A stretch of 64,000 bases of DNA from Alphaproteobacteria bacterium (GCA_003245575.1 QKCR01000160.1:1-64000), one strand, 5' to 3'; positions 1-9,003 are shown, counted from the first letter of the stretch. Notes: generated from the letters alone by a model not told the origin. Program-made: numbers and translations.

Positions 1-75
1 CTGCTTTTTGACTGCGTCGCTGCTCTCCTTGCCTAGGTTTACTAGACGTCGTCGCTGGCTCCTTGTCACAAAACA
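1..75. repeat. Imperfect hairpin repeat at window edge
   Basis: The first ~75 bases form an imperfect inverted repeat around a CTAG-GTTTA-CTAG core, and contain CTCCTTG and GGCTCCTTGT segments resembling the hairpin after rimO (11373-11458). It probably belongs to the same dispersed hairpin family and may be cut by the window edge. The rest of 76-223 is AT-rich and non-coding as far as I can see; it should hold the promoter for the gene at 224. Confidence 0.35.
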
Positions 76-223
76 AATTGCTTTGACAATTTTTAAATAT
101 TTCTAAAAAACTATCGGGAATTTTCCTATCTGCTTTTTATTTCGATTGCAAGTCTCTCTTTTTTTCTTTATACATAACATAAATTTGCAAAAGCATTCCA
201 AAAAAATATCTAGGAGATAATAA

Positions 224-562
224 ATGTTTGATTTCGACGCGGCAGCTGGTGGTGATGATCCTCATAAAGACAATCCGATGGGGGATGAAACAGTTCCTAT
301 CCATGCAGAAGGACCGATTTATGGAGGAGCGAACAAGCCAGCATCGTTTCTGGCTGTCTATGATGAGTCCTTAGCAGAACGCGCTATTTCAGCGTTTGCA
401 GGTAATGCTGTTACACCGGATACTACTTATTCACGTCATATTCTGGATTGTGGACATTTTGATGTTCCGCCAGAACATATGGGCGGTACAATTCGCTCTC
501 AAGACCATTCTTTGCCAGCTGGATTTAATCCGTATACTGACTGTATCCCGGGAGCTAAATAA
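224..562 (+). CDS. Small protein of unknown function (112 aa)
   Basis: I do not recognise this protein. It starts with a clear Shine-Dalgarno (AGGAGA, 8 bases before the ATG), is acidic, and has no signal peptide or membrane segment. The C-terminal half carries two cysteines and a His/Pro-rich stretch (HFDVPPEHMGG). It stands alone: a strong rho-independent terminator follows at 665-697. The good ribosome site and terminator argue that the gene is real despite the lack of a recognisable family. Confidence 0.6.
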   Translation: MFDFDAAAGGDDPHKDNPMGDETVPIHAEGPIYGGANKPASFLAVYDESLAERAISAFAGNAVTPDTTYSRHILDCGHFDVPPEHMGGTIRSQDHSLPAGFNPYTDCIPGAK

Positions 563-664
563 GGATAAGTTTGCATTCCGGCTCGTAAGTTTGTTAGACT
601 TCCCGTGTAACGTAAATATGCATGAATGAGTATAAATGTTTGATCTCGGAACACTAGGATTTAC

Positions 665-697
665 AAGGCCATCCCGTGAAAGGGCATGGCCTTTTTT
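665..697 (+). terminator. Rho-independent terminator
   Basis: GGCCATCCC (667-675) pairs with GGGCATGGCC (682-691) with one bulged C, followed by six T (692-697). It ends the unit of the small gene at 224-562. It lies inside the longest possible reading frame of the downstream phosphoesterase, so it bears on that gene's start. Confidence 0.8.
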
Positions 698-779
698 ATC
701 AAATTTGCTGCGGGTAAATGCAGCAAATGATTCGCAGAAAATCGAGGCACAGGATGGCCGATTGGTATTTTCGTCTATT

Positions 780-1991
780 ATGATGCCTGACGGTCGAAAG
801 GGGCTGTATTTTCCGGCGGTCTTTCAGTCGGATATGCATCTGGGAACACACGGAACACGGGCCAAGCGCCTGTGTTTGTTTTATGATCTGGTACAAACTG
901 ACCAGCTCAAGCTTGTCGGCGATATTATCGGCGGCACGGAAATGACAGAAAAAAAGAATTTCAGGTTTGGCGGAAAGTGGCATAAGCAGGTTCTGGGTCA
1001 TTTTTTAAGAAAAGCAGCTTCGGGAACCGATGTAACCTTTATTCCGGGAAATCATGATGAAATCCCTCGCGGTAAAAAAATCAAGGCTGCTGACGGACAG
1101 AATAAATGGCACAGAAAATTGACCGGAAAATCAATGCTCGGGGTCTGTGTTCAACATGAAGACCTGTATACCGATCCCAAAGGGCGTCAGTTTCGCGTTC
1201 TGCACGGGGATAAATTCGATAACTTTAGCGGATTTTGGTACAAGGTCGGTGATTGGTTTATTACCCAGCTCCAGAATCTGGATCGCGCGGTACAGACAAA
1301 ATTCCCGTCCATGCGTGAACACTCAATTGCGGCTATGGTTAAACGGGCCTTTAAAACGGTGATTATGCCATTTATGGCTGTCAAACAATCAGTTTTGAAG
1401 TACGCGAACAGGATTAAAGCGGATGGAGTCATATATGGGCATTCGCATATCTCGGGTTTTCAGACATCTATGAATGGCAGCATCGCCATGAATGACGGAT
1501 GCTGTACTGAACATGTTCAGGCATTGGTGCATGATAAAAATGGCGTATGGGCTGTTTTGACGATGTACGCGGACAGATTTGATGTCGAGCAGGAGGACGG
1601 ACAACGCTATGAAAAGACGTTCGATCAACTGGGTTTGACAGAATCTGTTGAAAAAGGCCCGACTTTGTATCGGGACGGCGCGCGTGCCAATGTCGGGCGG
1701 CTGCTTCGTTTGATTGCCCGTACGTGGCCATCTAAATCCCGCTCGAGCGCGCTTGAGGAAATGCACCAGATTTTCAAGACAAGCGCTGTAAAGGGTGCTG
1801 ATGTTTCCCCTCATTCCCCGCCATCCTCTTTTGCGGCTGATTTTAATGGGACAGATATTGTTGATTTTGATGCCGAGCGCGTTTCCCGATTGCGTGCCGA
1901 GTTTCTTCAAATGCCTATCAAACGTAAGCCTTTGGAGAATATGGTTCCATCAAGTTTGGTGTTTGCCGATAAAATAAAGCTTGAAGCCTGA
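780..1991 (+). CDS. Calcineurin-like metallophosphoesterase, LpxH-like
   Basis: Probable metal-dependent phosphoesterase related to UDP-2,3-diacylglucosamine diphosphatase (lipid A pathway, inner face of the membrane). The metallophosphoesterase motifs appear in order: QSDMHLG, a GD in VGDIIGG, IPGNHDE, VLHGDKFD and YGHSHISG. From the start chosen it has 403 residues, longer than LpxH (~240) because of a ~130-residue C-terminal tail I cannot assign. The reading frame is open back to an ATG at 636, but a terminator hairpin (665-697) lies in that extension and residues 1-48 look unlike the family, so I prefer the ATG pair at 780/783; neither start has a convincing ribosome site. Whether the substrate is UDP-diacylglucosamine is inference from fold alone. 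Confidence 0.7.
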   Translation: MMPDGRKGLYFPAVFQSDMHLGTHGTRAKRLCLFYDLVQTDQLKLVGDIIGGTEMTEKKNFRFGGKWHKQVLGHFLRKAASGTDVTFIPGNHDEIPRGKKIKAADGQNKWHRKLTGKSMLGVCVQHEDLYTDPKGRQFRVLHGDKFDNFSGFWYKVGDWFITQLQNLDRAVQTKFPSMREHSIAAMVKRAFKTVIMPFMAVKQSVLKYANRIKADGVIYGHSHISGFQTSMNGSIAMNDGCCTEHVQALVHDKNGVWAVLTMYADRFDVEQEDGQRYEKTFDQLGLTESVEKGPTLYRDGARANVGRLLRLIARTWPSKSRSSALEEMHQIFKTSAVKGADVSPHSPPSSFAADFNGTDIVDFDAERVSRLRAEFLQMPIKRKPLENMVPSSLVFADKIKLEA

Positions 1992-2011
1992 GAAAGGCTT
2001 TGCTAGAACGC

Positions 2012-2112
2012 CCTCGGAAGATCGGCTCGGGCGAAAATATCGCCAACCCGGTCAGGGCCGAAAGGCAGCAGCCGCAACGAATTCTTTTCGGGTCGTGTCC
2101 GGTCTTCCACTT
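2012..2112 (+). ncRNA. ffs: Signal recognition particle RNA (4.5S type)
   Basis: Bacterial small SRP RNA, partner of Ffh in co-translational membrane targeting. The diagnostic apical domain is present: GGTCAGGGCCGAAAGGCAGC (2050-2069), matching GGTCAGG-CCGGAAGG-AGCAGCC, with AGCAGCC at 2067-2073. The closing helix pairs GGAAGATCGG (2016-2025) with CCGGTCTTCC (2099-2108), ten pairs with one G-U, and a T-run follows at 2111-2115. Its place just upstream of dnaX matches many alphaproteobacteria. Ends are estimated from the helix. Confidence 0.9.
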
Positions 2113-2204
2113 TTTCTCTTCATTTCAGAAAATAATCCCGAATTTTGTGAATCCTGCCTTGTTTTAGGTTGAAGGGGCTTCCGACTCTCTCTAGAGTCCA
2201 TTTC

Positions 2205-3893
2205 ATGTCAGAAAATCAAGAGAATCAAGCCTATCGTGTGCTTGCCCGTAAATATCGTCCGCAGAACTTTGACCAGTTGATCGGTCAGGATGCGTTGGTG
2301 CGGACATTGACCAATGCTATCCAGTCAGGGCGCGTGGCTCATGCCTTTATGCTGACGGGTGTACGCGGTGTAGGAAAAACCACTACGGCGCGGATTATAG
2401 CCAAAGCGCTGAACTATGTCGGTCCTGATGGAACGTCCGGTCCGACAACAGGTCCAACGGATGATTGTGAGATTTGCCGTGCGATTTCCGAAGATCGTCA
2501 TCCGGATATTATGGAGATGGATGCTGCATCCCGTACAGGTGTGAATGATATTCGCGAGATTCTCGACGGGGTGCGTTATGCGCCAACATCTGCGCGGTAT
2601 AAAGTCTATATTATCGATGAAGTGCACATGCTTTCGACCAGCGCGTTTAATGCGCTTCTGAAAACTCTGGAAGAGCCACCGCCACACGTGAAGTTTATTT
2701 TTGCGACGACTGAGATCCGCAAAGTCCCTGTGACTGTGCTGTCTCGTTGTCAACGCTTTGATTTGCGCCGTGTTGATGCTGCAACATTGCTGCAGCATTA
2801 CAAAAATGTGTGCGCCAAGGAAAATGTGCAGGCCGAAGATGAGGCTACTGCCATGATTGCCCGTGCGGCTGACGGGTCTGTGCGGGACGGATTGTCTATC
2901 CTCGATCAGGCTATGGCTTTGAGTGAAGGGTCTATTACTGTCGATCAGGTTCGTTCTATGCTGGGCCTTGCTGATCGCGCACGTTTGCTGGATTTGATGG
3001 AAGCGGTTCTCGGTGGGCAAGGCGATGTGGCTATGACGGTTATGGCGGACCTTTACCGCGCCGGAGCAGACCCGCAGACTGTTTTACAGGATTTGCTGGA
3101 TATTACCCATTTGATGAGCAAGTTCCTGACGATCAAGGCGCCGCCGTCAACGGTTGAGCCGAATATGGCGGACACAGAGCGCAATCGTGCGGCAGATATG
3201 GCTGCGAAAACAGGTGTTCCTGCCTTGACGCGCGTTTGGCAGATTTTGCTCAAAGGCTTGAACGAAATACAACATTCTCCGAATCCTCAGGCGACGGCAG
3301 AGATGGTGATTATCCGCTTGATTTATGCTGCGGATTTGCCTGACCCCGCGACTGTTCTTAAGCAACTTAAAGACGGGACGATTGTCTCGGGCGGTGGCGG
3401 GGCGCGGGCTTCTGCTGCAGGAGGTAGTGGCGGGGCTACGGCTTCCGTGACCTCTATTTCTAGTGGCGGTGGTGCAAAAATTGCTGCACAACCTGTTGCG
3501 GCTTCCCAGCCTGTTGCCGTTGCCAACTCTAACCTTGAAACACTTTCAGATGTTGTCGGTTTGTTAGAGCAAAACGGAGCCATGGTACTGGCGTCTAACG
3601 TAGTTTACGGCGTTGAATTGGTGAAGCTTGAGGCGGGACGTCTTGAATATCACCCGACTCCCGATGCCGATCCGAAACTGGCGCAGGAATTGGGCAAGAA
3701 ACTCACGCAGCTTACGGGGCAGCGCTGGTTAGTGTCCGTGTCCATGAGGCAGGGGCAGCCGACTTTGGCGCGCCAGCATGAGATGGCGGTAGAGGCCGAG
3801 CGTCAAACAGCCATGGCAGACCCTGTTGTCGCCCGTATTTTATCGGTTTTTCCCGGTGCAGAAGTTTTATCTATTAAAAAAGAGGATGTATAA
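2205..3893 (+). CDS. dnaX: DNA polymerase III subunit gamma/tau
   Basis: Clamp-loader ATPase of the replicative polymerase. The AAA+ module is complete: Walker A GVRGVGKTT, Walker B in IIDEVHMLS, the sensor region FIFATTE and the SRC arginine-finger motif (LSRCQRFDLRR). Of the usual four zinc cysteines only a CEIC pair is obvious. A Gly/Ala/Ser-rich linker (about residues 395-435) leads to a C-terminal tau-like domain. The start is the ATG at 2205 (MSENQENQAYRVLARKYRP); an in-frame TTG at 2169 is less likely. It sits between the SRP RNA and ybaB, with two bases before the next gene. I saw no slippery heptamer for a frameshifted gamma form. Confidence 0.95.
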   Translation: MSENQENQAYRVLARKYRPQNFDQLIGQDALVRTLTNAIQSGRVAHAFMLTGVRGVGKTTTARIIAKALNYVGPDGTSGPTTGPTDDCEICRAISEDRHPDIMEMDAASRTGVNDIREILDGVRYAPTSARYKVYIIDEVHMLSTSAFNALLKTLEEPPPHVKFIFATTEIRKVPVTVLSRCQRFDLRRVDAATLLQHYKNVCAKENVQAEDEATAMIARAADGSVRDGLSILDQAMALSEGSITVDQVRSMLGLADRARLLDLMEAVLGGQGDVAMTVMADLYRAGADPQTVLQDLLDITHLMSKFLTIKAPPSTVEPNMADTERNRAADMAAKTGVPALTRVWQILLKGLNEIQHSPNPQATAEMVIIRLIYAADLPDPATVLKQLKDGTIVSGGGGARASAAGGSGGATASVTSISSGGGAKIAAQPVAASQPVAVANSNLETLSDVVGLLEQNGAMVLASNVVYGVELVKLEAGRLEYHPTPDADPKLAQELGKKLTQLTGQRWLVSVSMRQGQPTLARQHEMAVEAERQTAMADPVVARILSVFPGAEVLSIKKEDV

Positions 3894-3895
3894 TC

Positions 3896-4228
3896 ATGTT
3901 TAATATGCAGCAAATGATGCAAAAAGCGCAGTCAATGCAAAAGAAAATGGCAGAGCTTCAGGAACGCGTTGGCGAAATGGAAGTTTCAGGCCAATCCGGT
4001 GGCGGGTTGGTTTCTGTCACGATGACTTGTAAGGGGCAAATGAAAGCATTGACCATTGATCCGTCGATTATCTCTGTTGATGACAAGGAAATGATGGAGG
4101 ATCTGATTAAGGCCGCTTGCAATGATGCGCGCAGCAAAGCTGATCAGAAAATGGCGGACGAGACACAAAAAGCCATGGCTGATATGGGCTTGCCTCCAGG
4201 GCTTATGGGCGGCGGGATGCCGTTTTAA
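3896..4228 (+). CDS. YbaB/EbfC nucleoid-associated protein
   Basis: Small DNA-binding protein (110 aa) of the YbaB/EbfC family, a dimeric nucleoid-associated factor usually encoded after dnaX. It shows the typical Met/Gln-rich N-terminal helix (QQMMQKAQSMQKKMAELQ), the conserved GGGLVSVTM core and a Gly/Met-rich C-terminus (GLPPGLMGGGMPF). Only two bases separate it from dnaX, so it is co-transcribed. The usual third gene, recR, is absent; xth follows instead. Confidence 0.93.
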   Translation: MFNMQQMMQKAQSMQKKMAELQERVGEMEVSGQSGGGLVSVTMTCKGQMKALTIDPSIISVDDKEMMEDLIKAACNDARSKADQKMADETQKAMADMGLPPGLMGGGMPF

Positions 4229-4237
4229 GGCATCGGT

Positions 4238-5053
4238 ATGTCTGGTAAATCAAATAAATTGCGTATTATGACATGGAATATTAATTCGGTGCGGTTGCGT
4301 GCGGAGTTGGTGTTGAAGGCTGCTGCAGAGATGCGGGCTGATGTCATTTGTTTGCAGGAAACCAAAACACCTGACGAATTTTTCCCTCATGATGTTTTTG
4401 AGGCGGCAGGTTTTAAATACCGCCATATCAGCGGTATGAAATCCTATAACGGCGTTGCCATTCTATCCAAAGTTCCTTTCGATAAAGTCGGAATTCATCA
4501 CCGTGTCGGGCGTGAAGATTGTCGTCACATCATGGTGCAAATCGGTGGTATGGATTTGCATGATCTTTATATTCCTGCGGGCGGTGATATTCCTGACCGT
4601 GACCAGAATGAGAAGTTCGGGCATAAGCTCGATTTTGTTGACGAGCTAAAGACATGGTTTGGTGCGCAGTATAAAATGACTGATCGCGTCATGGTCGTCG
4701 GGGATTTTAACATTGCGCCGTTCGAGCATGATGTATGGTCACATAAGCAGCTTTTAAGTGTTGTGTCGCATACGCCGATAGAAGTTGAGAAATTGACGGC
4801 ATTTTCCAAGGCTTTGGATTGGGTGGATGTGGGCCGTCATTTCGTGCCGATGGACGAAAAACTTTATACGTGGTGGTCATACAGAAACCGCGACTGGAGG
4901 AAATCCAATCGCGGTCGCCGTCTTGATCATATCTGGGTTACGCCTTGCTTAACGGAGGCTCTCAAGTCCCATGACGTTCTAACCTCGGCACGGGACTGGG
5001 AAAAAACCAGTGATCATGTCCCCGTTACGGTTGAGATTGATCTGGCTGCTTGA
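4238..5053 (+). CDS. xth: Exodeoxyribonuclease III / AP endonuclease
   Basis: Base-excision-repair enzyme of the ExoIII family (271 aa, usual length). It carries the metal and catalytic motifs MTWNINSVR (Asn), LQETK (Glu), VGDFNIAP (Asp-Asn), RRLDHIWV and SDHVPV (Asp-His). It starts ten bases after ybaB and probably ends the dnaX operon. Its last 40 bases overlap the end of the convergent MFS gene. Confidence 0.93.
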   Translation: MSGKSNKLRIMTWNINSVRLRAELVLKAAAEMRADVICLQETKTPDEFFPHDVFEAAGFKYRHISGMKSYNGVAILSKVPFDKVGIHHRVGREDCRHIMVQIGGMDLHDLYIPAGGDIPDRDQNEKFGHKLDFVDELKTWFGAQYKMTDRVMVVGDFNIAPFEHDVWSHKQLLSVVSHTPIEVEKLTAFSKALDWVDVGRHFVPMDEKLYTWWSYRNRDWRKSNRGRRLDHIWVTPCLTEALKSHDVLTSARDWEKTSDHVPVTVEIDLAA

Positions 5054-6234
5054 GCTTTTATGCTGCGTTCAATCAACAGATAAGCGCCAATTCCACATAC
5101 AGCTATGACAGCGGCATGAATCAATAAGCCGTTTCCTATGCCGTAATGGTCGGTCGCCCATCCTATGACTTGGCTCATCGGTATAAATCCCAGCGAGGTT
5201 GCTAATGATGCGGTCGAGAGGATTGTTGCCCGTTCACCTGAACCAGCCAGATTGTTGACTGCCTCTTGCGCGCGCGGCATGCCGAAGCCGAAGACAAATG
5301 CTTCGAATCCGAGACAGATCAATCCGAACCATGTGACATCCAGTCCTGCTATAACCAGAGAAAATATGAGGGCTGCCAGCAGGATATAGAGTGCCTTCCG
5401 ACCGTAGAGGTTTGGCCAGATTTTATGCCCGATATGCCCGAAGACACCGCCTGAGACCATGACGAGGGAGATGATCCAGCCGTTCCATGACGTGTCCCAC
5501 CCGAGTGCTAGTGTGTAGGCTTGAATGGACCACATGCAGATTTTGGTTGTCGCAAAAGCAAGGGTCATCAACATAATCAGGCCTGCGATTTCCTTGTGAC
5601 CATGCATCACATATTTTATGGTACGCAAGATGTCCATTGCCGGATGACCTTCGACCGTTTTTTTGTGGCGCGGTGGCTCAATGAAGGCAAAGGCCAGTAA
5701 CGCTCCAATGCAGCAAATTGTGGTTTCGACATAGAAAGGCAGGCTTGCATCTATCGTGTAGAGATAGCCTCCGATAATGGCGGCCCCCGCGCAGGCGTAG
5801 AGTTGAAGCGCGAAGCGGAACCCTTCACGTTTACGGAATTCATTTTCGCGGTTTGCCGCAAGGAGAGAGTCGTACAGCAGAGCCGAATTAGCGCCCGTCA
5901 TCAGGGAAGAACCGATGCCAACAACGCCTTGTGCGGCGATGATTGTCCAGAATCCTATAGCATAGTACATGCTTAAGATTCCAAGGCCGAAGACGAGTGC
6001 GCCGAGGATCAGACATTTCTTACGACCCCATTGGTCAGCGAGCCAGCCTGTCGGAACATCCAGCAGAATCATGGAGGCGGCAAAGACTGATTCCCCGATC
6101 AGGAAGTCATGAAAACTTAGGCCCAAATGGTCTTGATAAAAGGGCATAAGGATGGGGAGGCAAAAAACCGAGTTAATGCAGAGTGTATAAAGATAGAGTA
6201 GTTTTATGTTGCGGTTGCAGAGTGTATTTTCCAT
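5014..6234 (-). CDS. Major facilitator superfamily transporter
   Basis: A 406-residue polytopic membrane protein with about 11-12 hydrophobic helices and the MFS signature between helices 2 and 3 (GWLADQWGRKKCLILG). It resembles drug or metabolite exporters of this superfamily; the substrate cannot be read from the sequence. It is the last gene of the GNAT array (4 bases after the acetyltransferase at 6239-6742), which hints at export of, or resistance to, an acetylated compound; that link is inference. Its 3' end overlaps the convergent xth gene by 40 bases. Confidence 0.85.
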   Translation of the reverse strand: MENTLCNRNIKLLYLYTLCINSVFCLPILMPFYQDHLGLSFHDFLIGESVFAASMILLDVPTGWLADQWGRKKCLILGALVFGLGILSMYYAIGFWTIIAAQGVVGIGSSLMTGANSALLYDSLLAANRENEFRKREGFRFALQLYACAGAAIIGGYLYTIDASLPFYVETTICCIGALLAFAFIEPPRHKKTVEGHPAMDILRTIKYVMHGHKEIAGLIMLMTLAFATTKICMWSIQAYTLALGWDTSWNGWIISLVMVSGGVFGHIGHKIWPNLYGRKALYILLAALIFSLVIAGLDVTWFGLICLGFEAFVFGFGMPRAQEAVNNLAGSGERATILSTASLATSLGFIPMSQVIGWATDHYGIGNGLLIHAAVIAVCGIGAYLLIERSIKAQAARSISTVTGT

Positions 6235-6238
6235 TTTT

Positions 6239-6742
6239 TCACTTTAATTTATAAATATAGTTGTAACTTGTGCTCTCTTTATTGTCACCGTAGGTTTTCC
6301 TGCTGTAACCTTGAAACTCAAATCCCGCTTTCAAGATTGCTGATCGTGACGCTATATTGCCTTCACGATGCGAGACATGAATTTCTTTATACCCCGTTAA
6401 GGATTTGGCGTAGGTCAGGCAGTGCTTGTATCCCAGAGTTGTTAGGCCTTTGCTGCGATAGGCCGGAGACGTGTAGTTCATTCCGATTTCAAGGACATCT
6501 TTCGGCAACTTGTTGTGGCTAAAGATGCCAATAAGACCGACGAGTTCAGTACCTTTGAAATACCCAAAATGGCGGCTTATCGGGCTTGAAAGCCGTTTGA
6601 TCCACTCTTTCTTCGGGCGCGCGCGGGCAGCTTCTTCGTTTTCGAGGAAGGCTTCCGGGTTTGTGCTGACCATCTCGATCCTGATGTGATGCAGCTTTTC
6701 CCAGTCGTCGGTGGTGAGTGCCCGTATGTTAAATTGGCTCAT
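6239..6742 (-). CDS. GNAT family N-acetyltransferase (array member 5)
   Basis: Acetyl-CoA-dependent N-acetyltransferase fold (167 aa): N-terminal IRALTTDDWEKLHHIR, central beta strand ELVGLIGIF, the acetyl-CoA loop region YRSKGLTTLGY and a C-terminal VSHREGNIASRSAILKAGF. It is clearly paralogous to the next gene upstream (6755-7258), sharing VSHRE-N-AS and TYGDN/TFGDG. The initiation region carries AACAGG-N7-AAATG, seen before other genes of the array. Substrate unknown. It is four bases from the MFS gene. Confidence 0.85.
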   Translation of the reverse strand: MSQFNIRALTTDDWEKLHHIRIEMVSTNPEAFLENEEAARARPKKEWIKRLSSPISRHFGYFKGTELVGLIGIFSHNKLPKDVLEIGMNYTSPAYRSKGLTTLGYKHCLTYAKSLTGYKEIHVSHREGNIASRSAILKAGFEFQGYSRKTYGDNKESTSYNYIYKLK

Positions 6743-6754
6743 TTTTATTGCCTG

Positions 6755-7258
6755 TTAAATTTTGAGTTCATATCTGATGTCTTGTCCTGTGCTGCCGTCG
6801 CCGAACGTGACTTCTCCAGTTTCATAATAGGTGAAGCCAAAATTCTGGTTGGCTGCTTTTGAAGCTGCATTTTCTTCTCGGTGAGAGACGGTAATGCGGT
6901 TGATGCCTTCCTGTTCTTTTGCCCAATTGATGCGGGCTTCGTAAAACAGGCGAGACAAGCCGCGTCCACGGTAATCTTTCACGAGATAGCTCATGCCGAG
7001 GATTACTGTGTCTTCGCGGCTTTCTTTCCAGCGGAAGGCTCCTGTAATGCCGATATGCGTGTCTCCGTCAAAAAGGCCAAAGATTGCGCAATCCTTATTT
7101 GTCAGCATATCGCGCCAAAAAGCTTCGTCACGGGCGGCGCAGTTTGCTGCATTATCCAGAAAGTAGTTTGAAAATTCTGTGACGGCACGCAGGCGCATTT
7201 CGCGAAAAAGTTGCCAGTCATCCGACCCTAATTGTCGTATGTTATAATCGCTATCCAT
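6755..7258 (-). CDS. GNAT family N-acetyltransferase (array member 4)
   Basis: A 167-residue GNAT protein, same length as its downstream paralogue. Visible features are IRQLGSDDWQLFREMRLRAV at the N-terminus, HIGITGAFRW, the cofactor loop YRGRGLSRLFYEAR and ITVSHREENAASKAANQNF. Upstream it has AACAGGAAATATTAAAATGG, a ribosome site of the repeated type in this array. Twelve bases separate it from the following gene. Substrate not predictable. Confidence 0.85.
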   Translation of the reverse strand: MDSDYNIRQLGSDDWQLFREMRLRAVTEFSNYFLDNAANCAARDEAFWRDMLTNKDCAIFGLFDGDTHIGITGAFRWKESREDTVILGMSYLVKDYRGRGLSRLFYEARINWAKEQEGINRITVSHREENAASKAANQNFGFTYYETGEVTFGDGSTGQDIRYELKI

Positions 7259-7272
7259 TTTAATATTTCCTG

Positions 7273-7830
7273 TTATCTAAAGTTTCGTTCGTATGTAATG
7301 ACGTCCAGTTTTTCGCCTGTCAGATTGCTGGTATGTGCTTTTGGTTCTGTACCTGCGTAGTTCATGCCCAATCTTTCCATCAGGCTTTGGCTTCTGGTAT
7401 TACCCTCGTAATAGCTAGCCTTGATCATTCTTGTGCCGATGGTTTCTTGTACAAAATTAAAAATGGCGGACATGCTTTCATAGGCCAGACCTTGACCTTC
7501 ATAACCTTTGGCCAGCCACCAGCCGGTAGAGACGGTGCTGAAGTCTTCGTCAGTTGTGTCTATTCCGGTGGCGAGTACGAATTTACCGCTGAGTTTATCC
7601 AGTCCTATCAGCGGAATGCTCACTTTACTTGCGGTGGCGTTGGTTAGCCAATCGTCCAGACCTTGGCGGCTCATTCCGAAATCGTCAGACCATTCCATCC
7701 ATCGGCGTAGTGTTTCTTCCAGTGCTTCTTTTGCATTTTGTATCTGCTCCGCATCATCCGGCATGGGCGTCCGAATGATGAGACGTTCCGTCTCCAGCGG
7801 CAGATATTTTAGTATGGATTTCTTATCCAT
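7273..7830 (-). CDS. GNAT family N-acetyltransferase, RimJ/RimL-like (array member 3)
   Basis: A 185-residue GNAT of the RimJ/RimL-like branch (N-terminal protein or small-amine acetylation in known members): it opens with LETERLIIRTPMPDDAEQI, has GWWLAKGYEGQGLAYESM as the acetyl-CoA region and ends with NTRSQSLMERLGMNYAGTE. The start ATG follows AACAGGAGAGTAAAAA. It lies 57 bases after array member 2 and 14 before member 4, so it is part of the same likely transcript. Confidence 0.85.
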   Translation of the reverse strand: MDKKSILKYLPLETERLIIRTPMPDDAEQIQNAKEALEETLRRWMEWSDDFGMSRQGLDDWLTNATASKVSIPLIGLDKLSGKFVLATGIDTTDEDFSTVSTGWWLAKGYEGQGLAYESMSAIFNFVQETIGTRMIKASYYEGNTRSQSLMERLGMNYAGTEPKAHTSNLTGEKLDVITYERNFR

Positions 7831-7887
7831 TTTTTACTCTCCTGTTCAGCTCGCGCTGTTCTTGTTTTTTTGTTTAGTGTTACGCAG

Positions 7888-8517
7888 TCAGTTTGCCCAT
7901 GAGACTTCCAAATCGGGCAGGCTTTCTATGTCATAGCGGACATAGGAGGCGTGACCGGTCGGAGAGCCATCGGGAAGGTAAGCGTCAAATTTTGTAACGG
8001 ATTCCAACCCGAATTCCAGTTTCTCAATAACGCGGCGAGAGGCTGCGTTACCTGATGCCGCGCTGATTGATACGCGGTTTGCATCCAAAGCACCGAATGC
8101 AAATCTTGTTAGAGCATTCGCCAATTCCGTGGCGTAGCCTTTGTTGTGTTCGCTTGATCTCACGTAATAGCCGATGTCAAAGCTACGTAGCGCCCAGTTC
8201 GGATCATGCAATCCACACATGGAAATCAATCGTCCGTCATGCGTGAAAGCAGCGCACATCATGTCTTCACGTAAGATGTATCTCGCATGATTTTCACGGA
8301 TGATTTTTTCAGTATCATCAGTTGATTTAAGACCGTGATTTGTGAATTCCATCCAATTGCACAAGTCTGTCCAGCTTTCTTCAAGTACTTCGTGCATGGC
8401 CTTACCATCTCCCGGCATCACATTCCTGATCATTAGACGCGGTGTCGTAATGGGGAATGCGATGTCGATCAGAATGGGATGGACTGTGTTGCGCCTAATA
8501 GGCTTTCTATTTTCCAT
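7888..8517 (-). CDS. GNAT family N-acetyltransferase, RimJ/RimL-like (array member 2)
   Basis: A 209-residue GNAT protein of RimJ/RimL type: ITTPRLMIRNVMPGDGKAM at the N-terminus, YYVRSSEHNKGYATELANAL as the cofactor-binding region and NAASRRVIEKLEFGLE near the end. It has a ~20-residue N-terminal extension compared with member 3. It starts nine bases after member 1. Its initiation region (AAGAGAAGAAAATG) does not share the AACAGG motif of members 3-5. Confidence 0.85.
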   Translation of the reverse strand: MENRKPIRRNTVHPILIDIAFPITTPRLMIRNVMPGDGKAMHEVLEESWTDLCNWMEFTNHGLKSTDDTEKIIRENHARYILREDMMCAAFTHDGRLISMCGLHDPNWALRSFDIGYYVRSSEHNKGYATELANALTRFAFGALDANRVSISAASGNAASRRVIEKLEFGLESVTKFDAYLPDGSPTGHASYVRYDIESLPDLEVSWAN

Positions 8518-8526
8518 TTTCTTCTC

Positions 8527-9003
8527 TTAAGGTTCTCTGTAAGGCTCTCTGACAAGGCCTGTTGATTTTCTTTGTGAGTCGCTTTCTTTAAAACCCAGTT
8601 GCTTGTAAAGGTTTAGTGCGGCTGTGTTCCAATTCTCAGCGTAAATCCCAAACCCTTGAGCGTTGTGTTTGTCTTTTGCTTCATTTTGGATCGTCAGCAG
8701 TAAGGCTTCGCCGATTCTGTTCCTGCGAAATTCTTCGGCTACAAACAGGTTCTGGATACGGAACTTTGTTATTCCTGAGTGAAATTCGTAGATCGCAAAC
8801 CCGCAGACGTAACCTGCTAGAACTCCTTCTTGTGTTTCGGCAACAAGGAGTGTTACTGGAGCGTTCTCGCTGCAAACCATGTCGTCAAAAGATTTGCGCG
8901 TAATACCGTGCTTATCCCCGTGTGCTTGACACAGGCCGGCAATGAGAAGTTCGAGTTGCGCCCAGTCTCCGCTCCGGGCGTTGCGGATTCTGATATTTAA
9001 CAT
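8527..9003 (-). CDS. GNAT family N-acetyltransferase (array member 1)
   Basis: First gene of the minus-strand array, 158 aa. Compact GNAT: IRIRNARSGDWAQLELLI, then LAGYVCGFAIY, the acetyl-CoA loop VAEEFRRNRIGEALL and NTAALNLYKQLGFKE. Its ribosome site lies in the 3' arm of a 10-bp hairpin (9010-9042), so translation of the first gene may be structure-controlled. Substrate unknown. Confidence 0.88.
   Translation of the reverse strand: MLNIRIRNARSGDWAQLELLIAGLCQAHGDKHGITRKSFDDMVCSENAPVTLLVAETQEGVLAGYVCGFAIYEFHSGITKFRIQNLFVAEEFRRNRIGEALLLTIQNEAKDKHNAQGFGIYAENWNTAALNLYKQLGFKESDSQRKSTGLVREPYREP

Noticed and set aside
1981-2172. 63-residue frame upstream of dnaX
   Set aside because: It lies over the SRP RNA and has no independent support.
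2205-3893. Programmed frameshift in dnaX
   Set aside because: No A-AAA-AAG-type slippery site with a stem-loop was found in the linker region.
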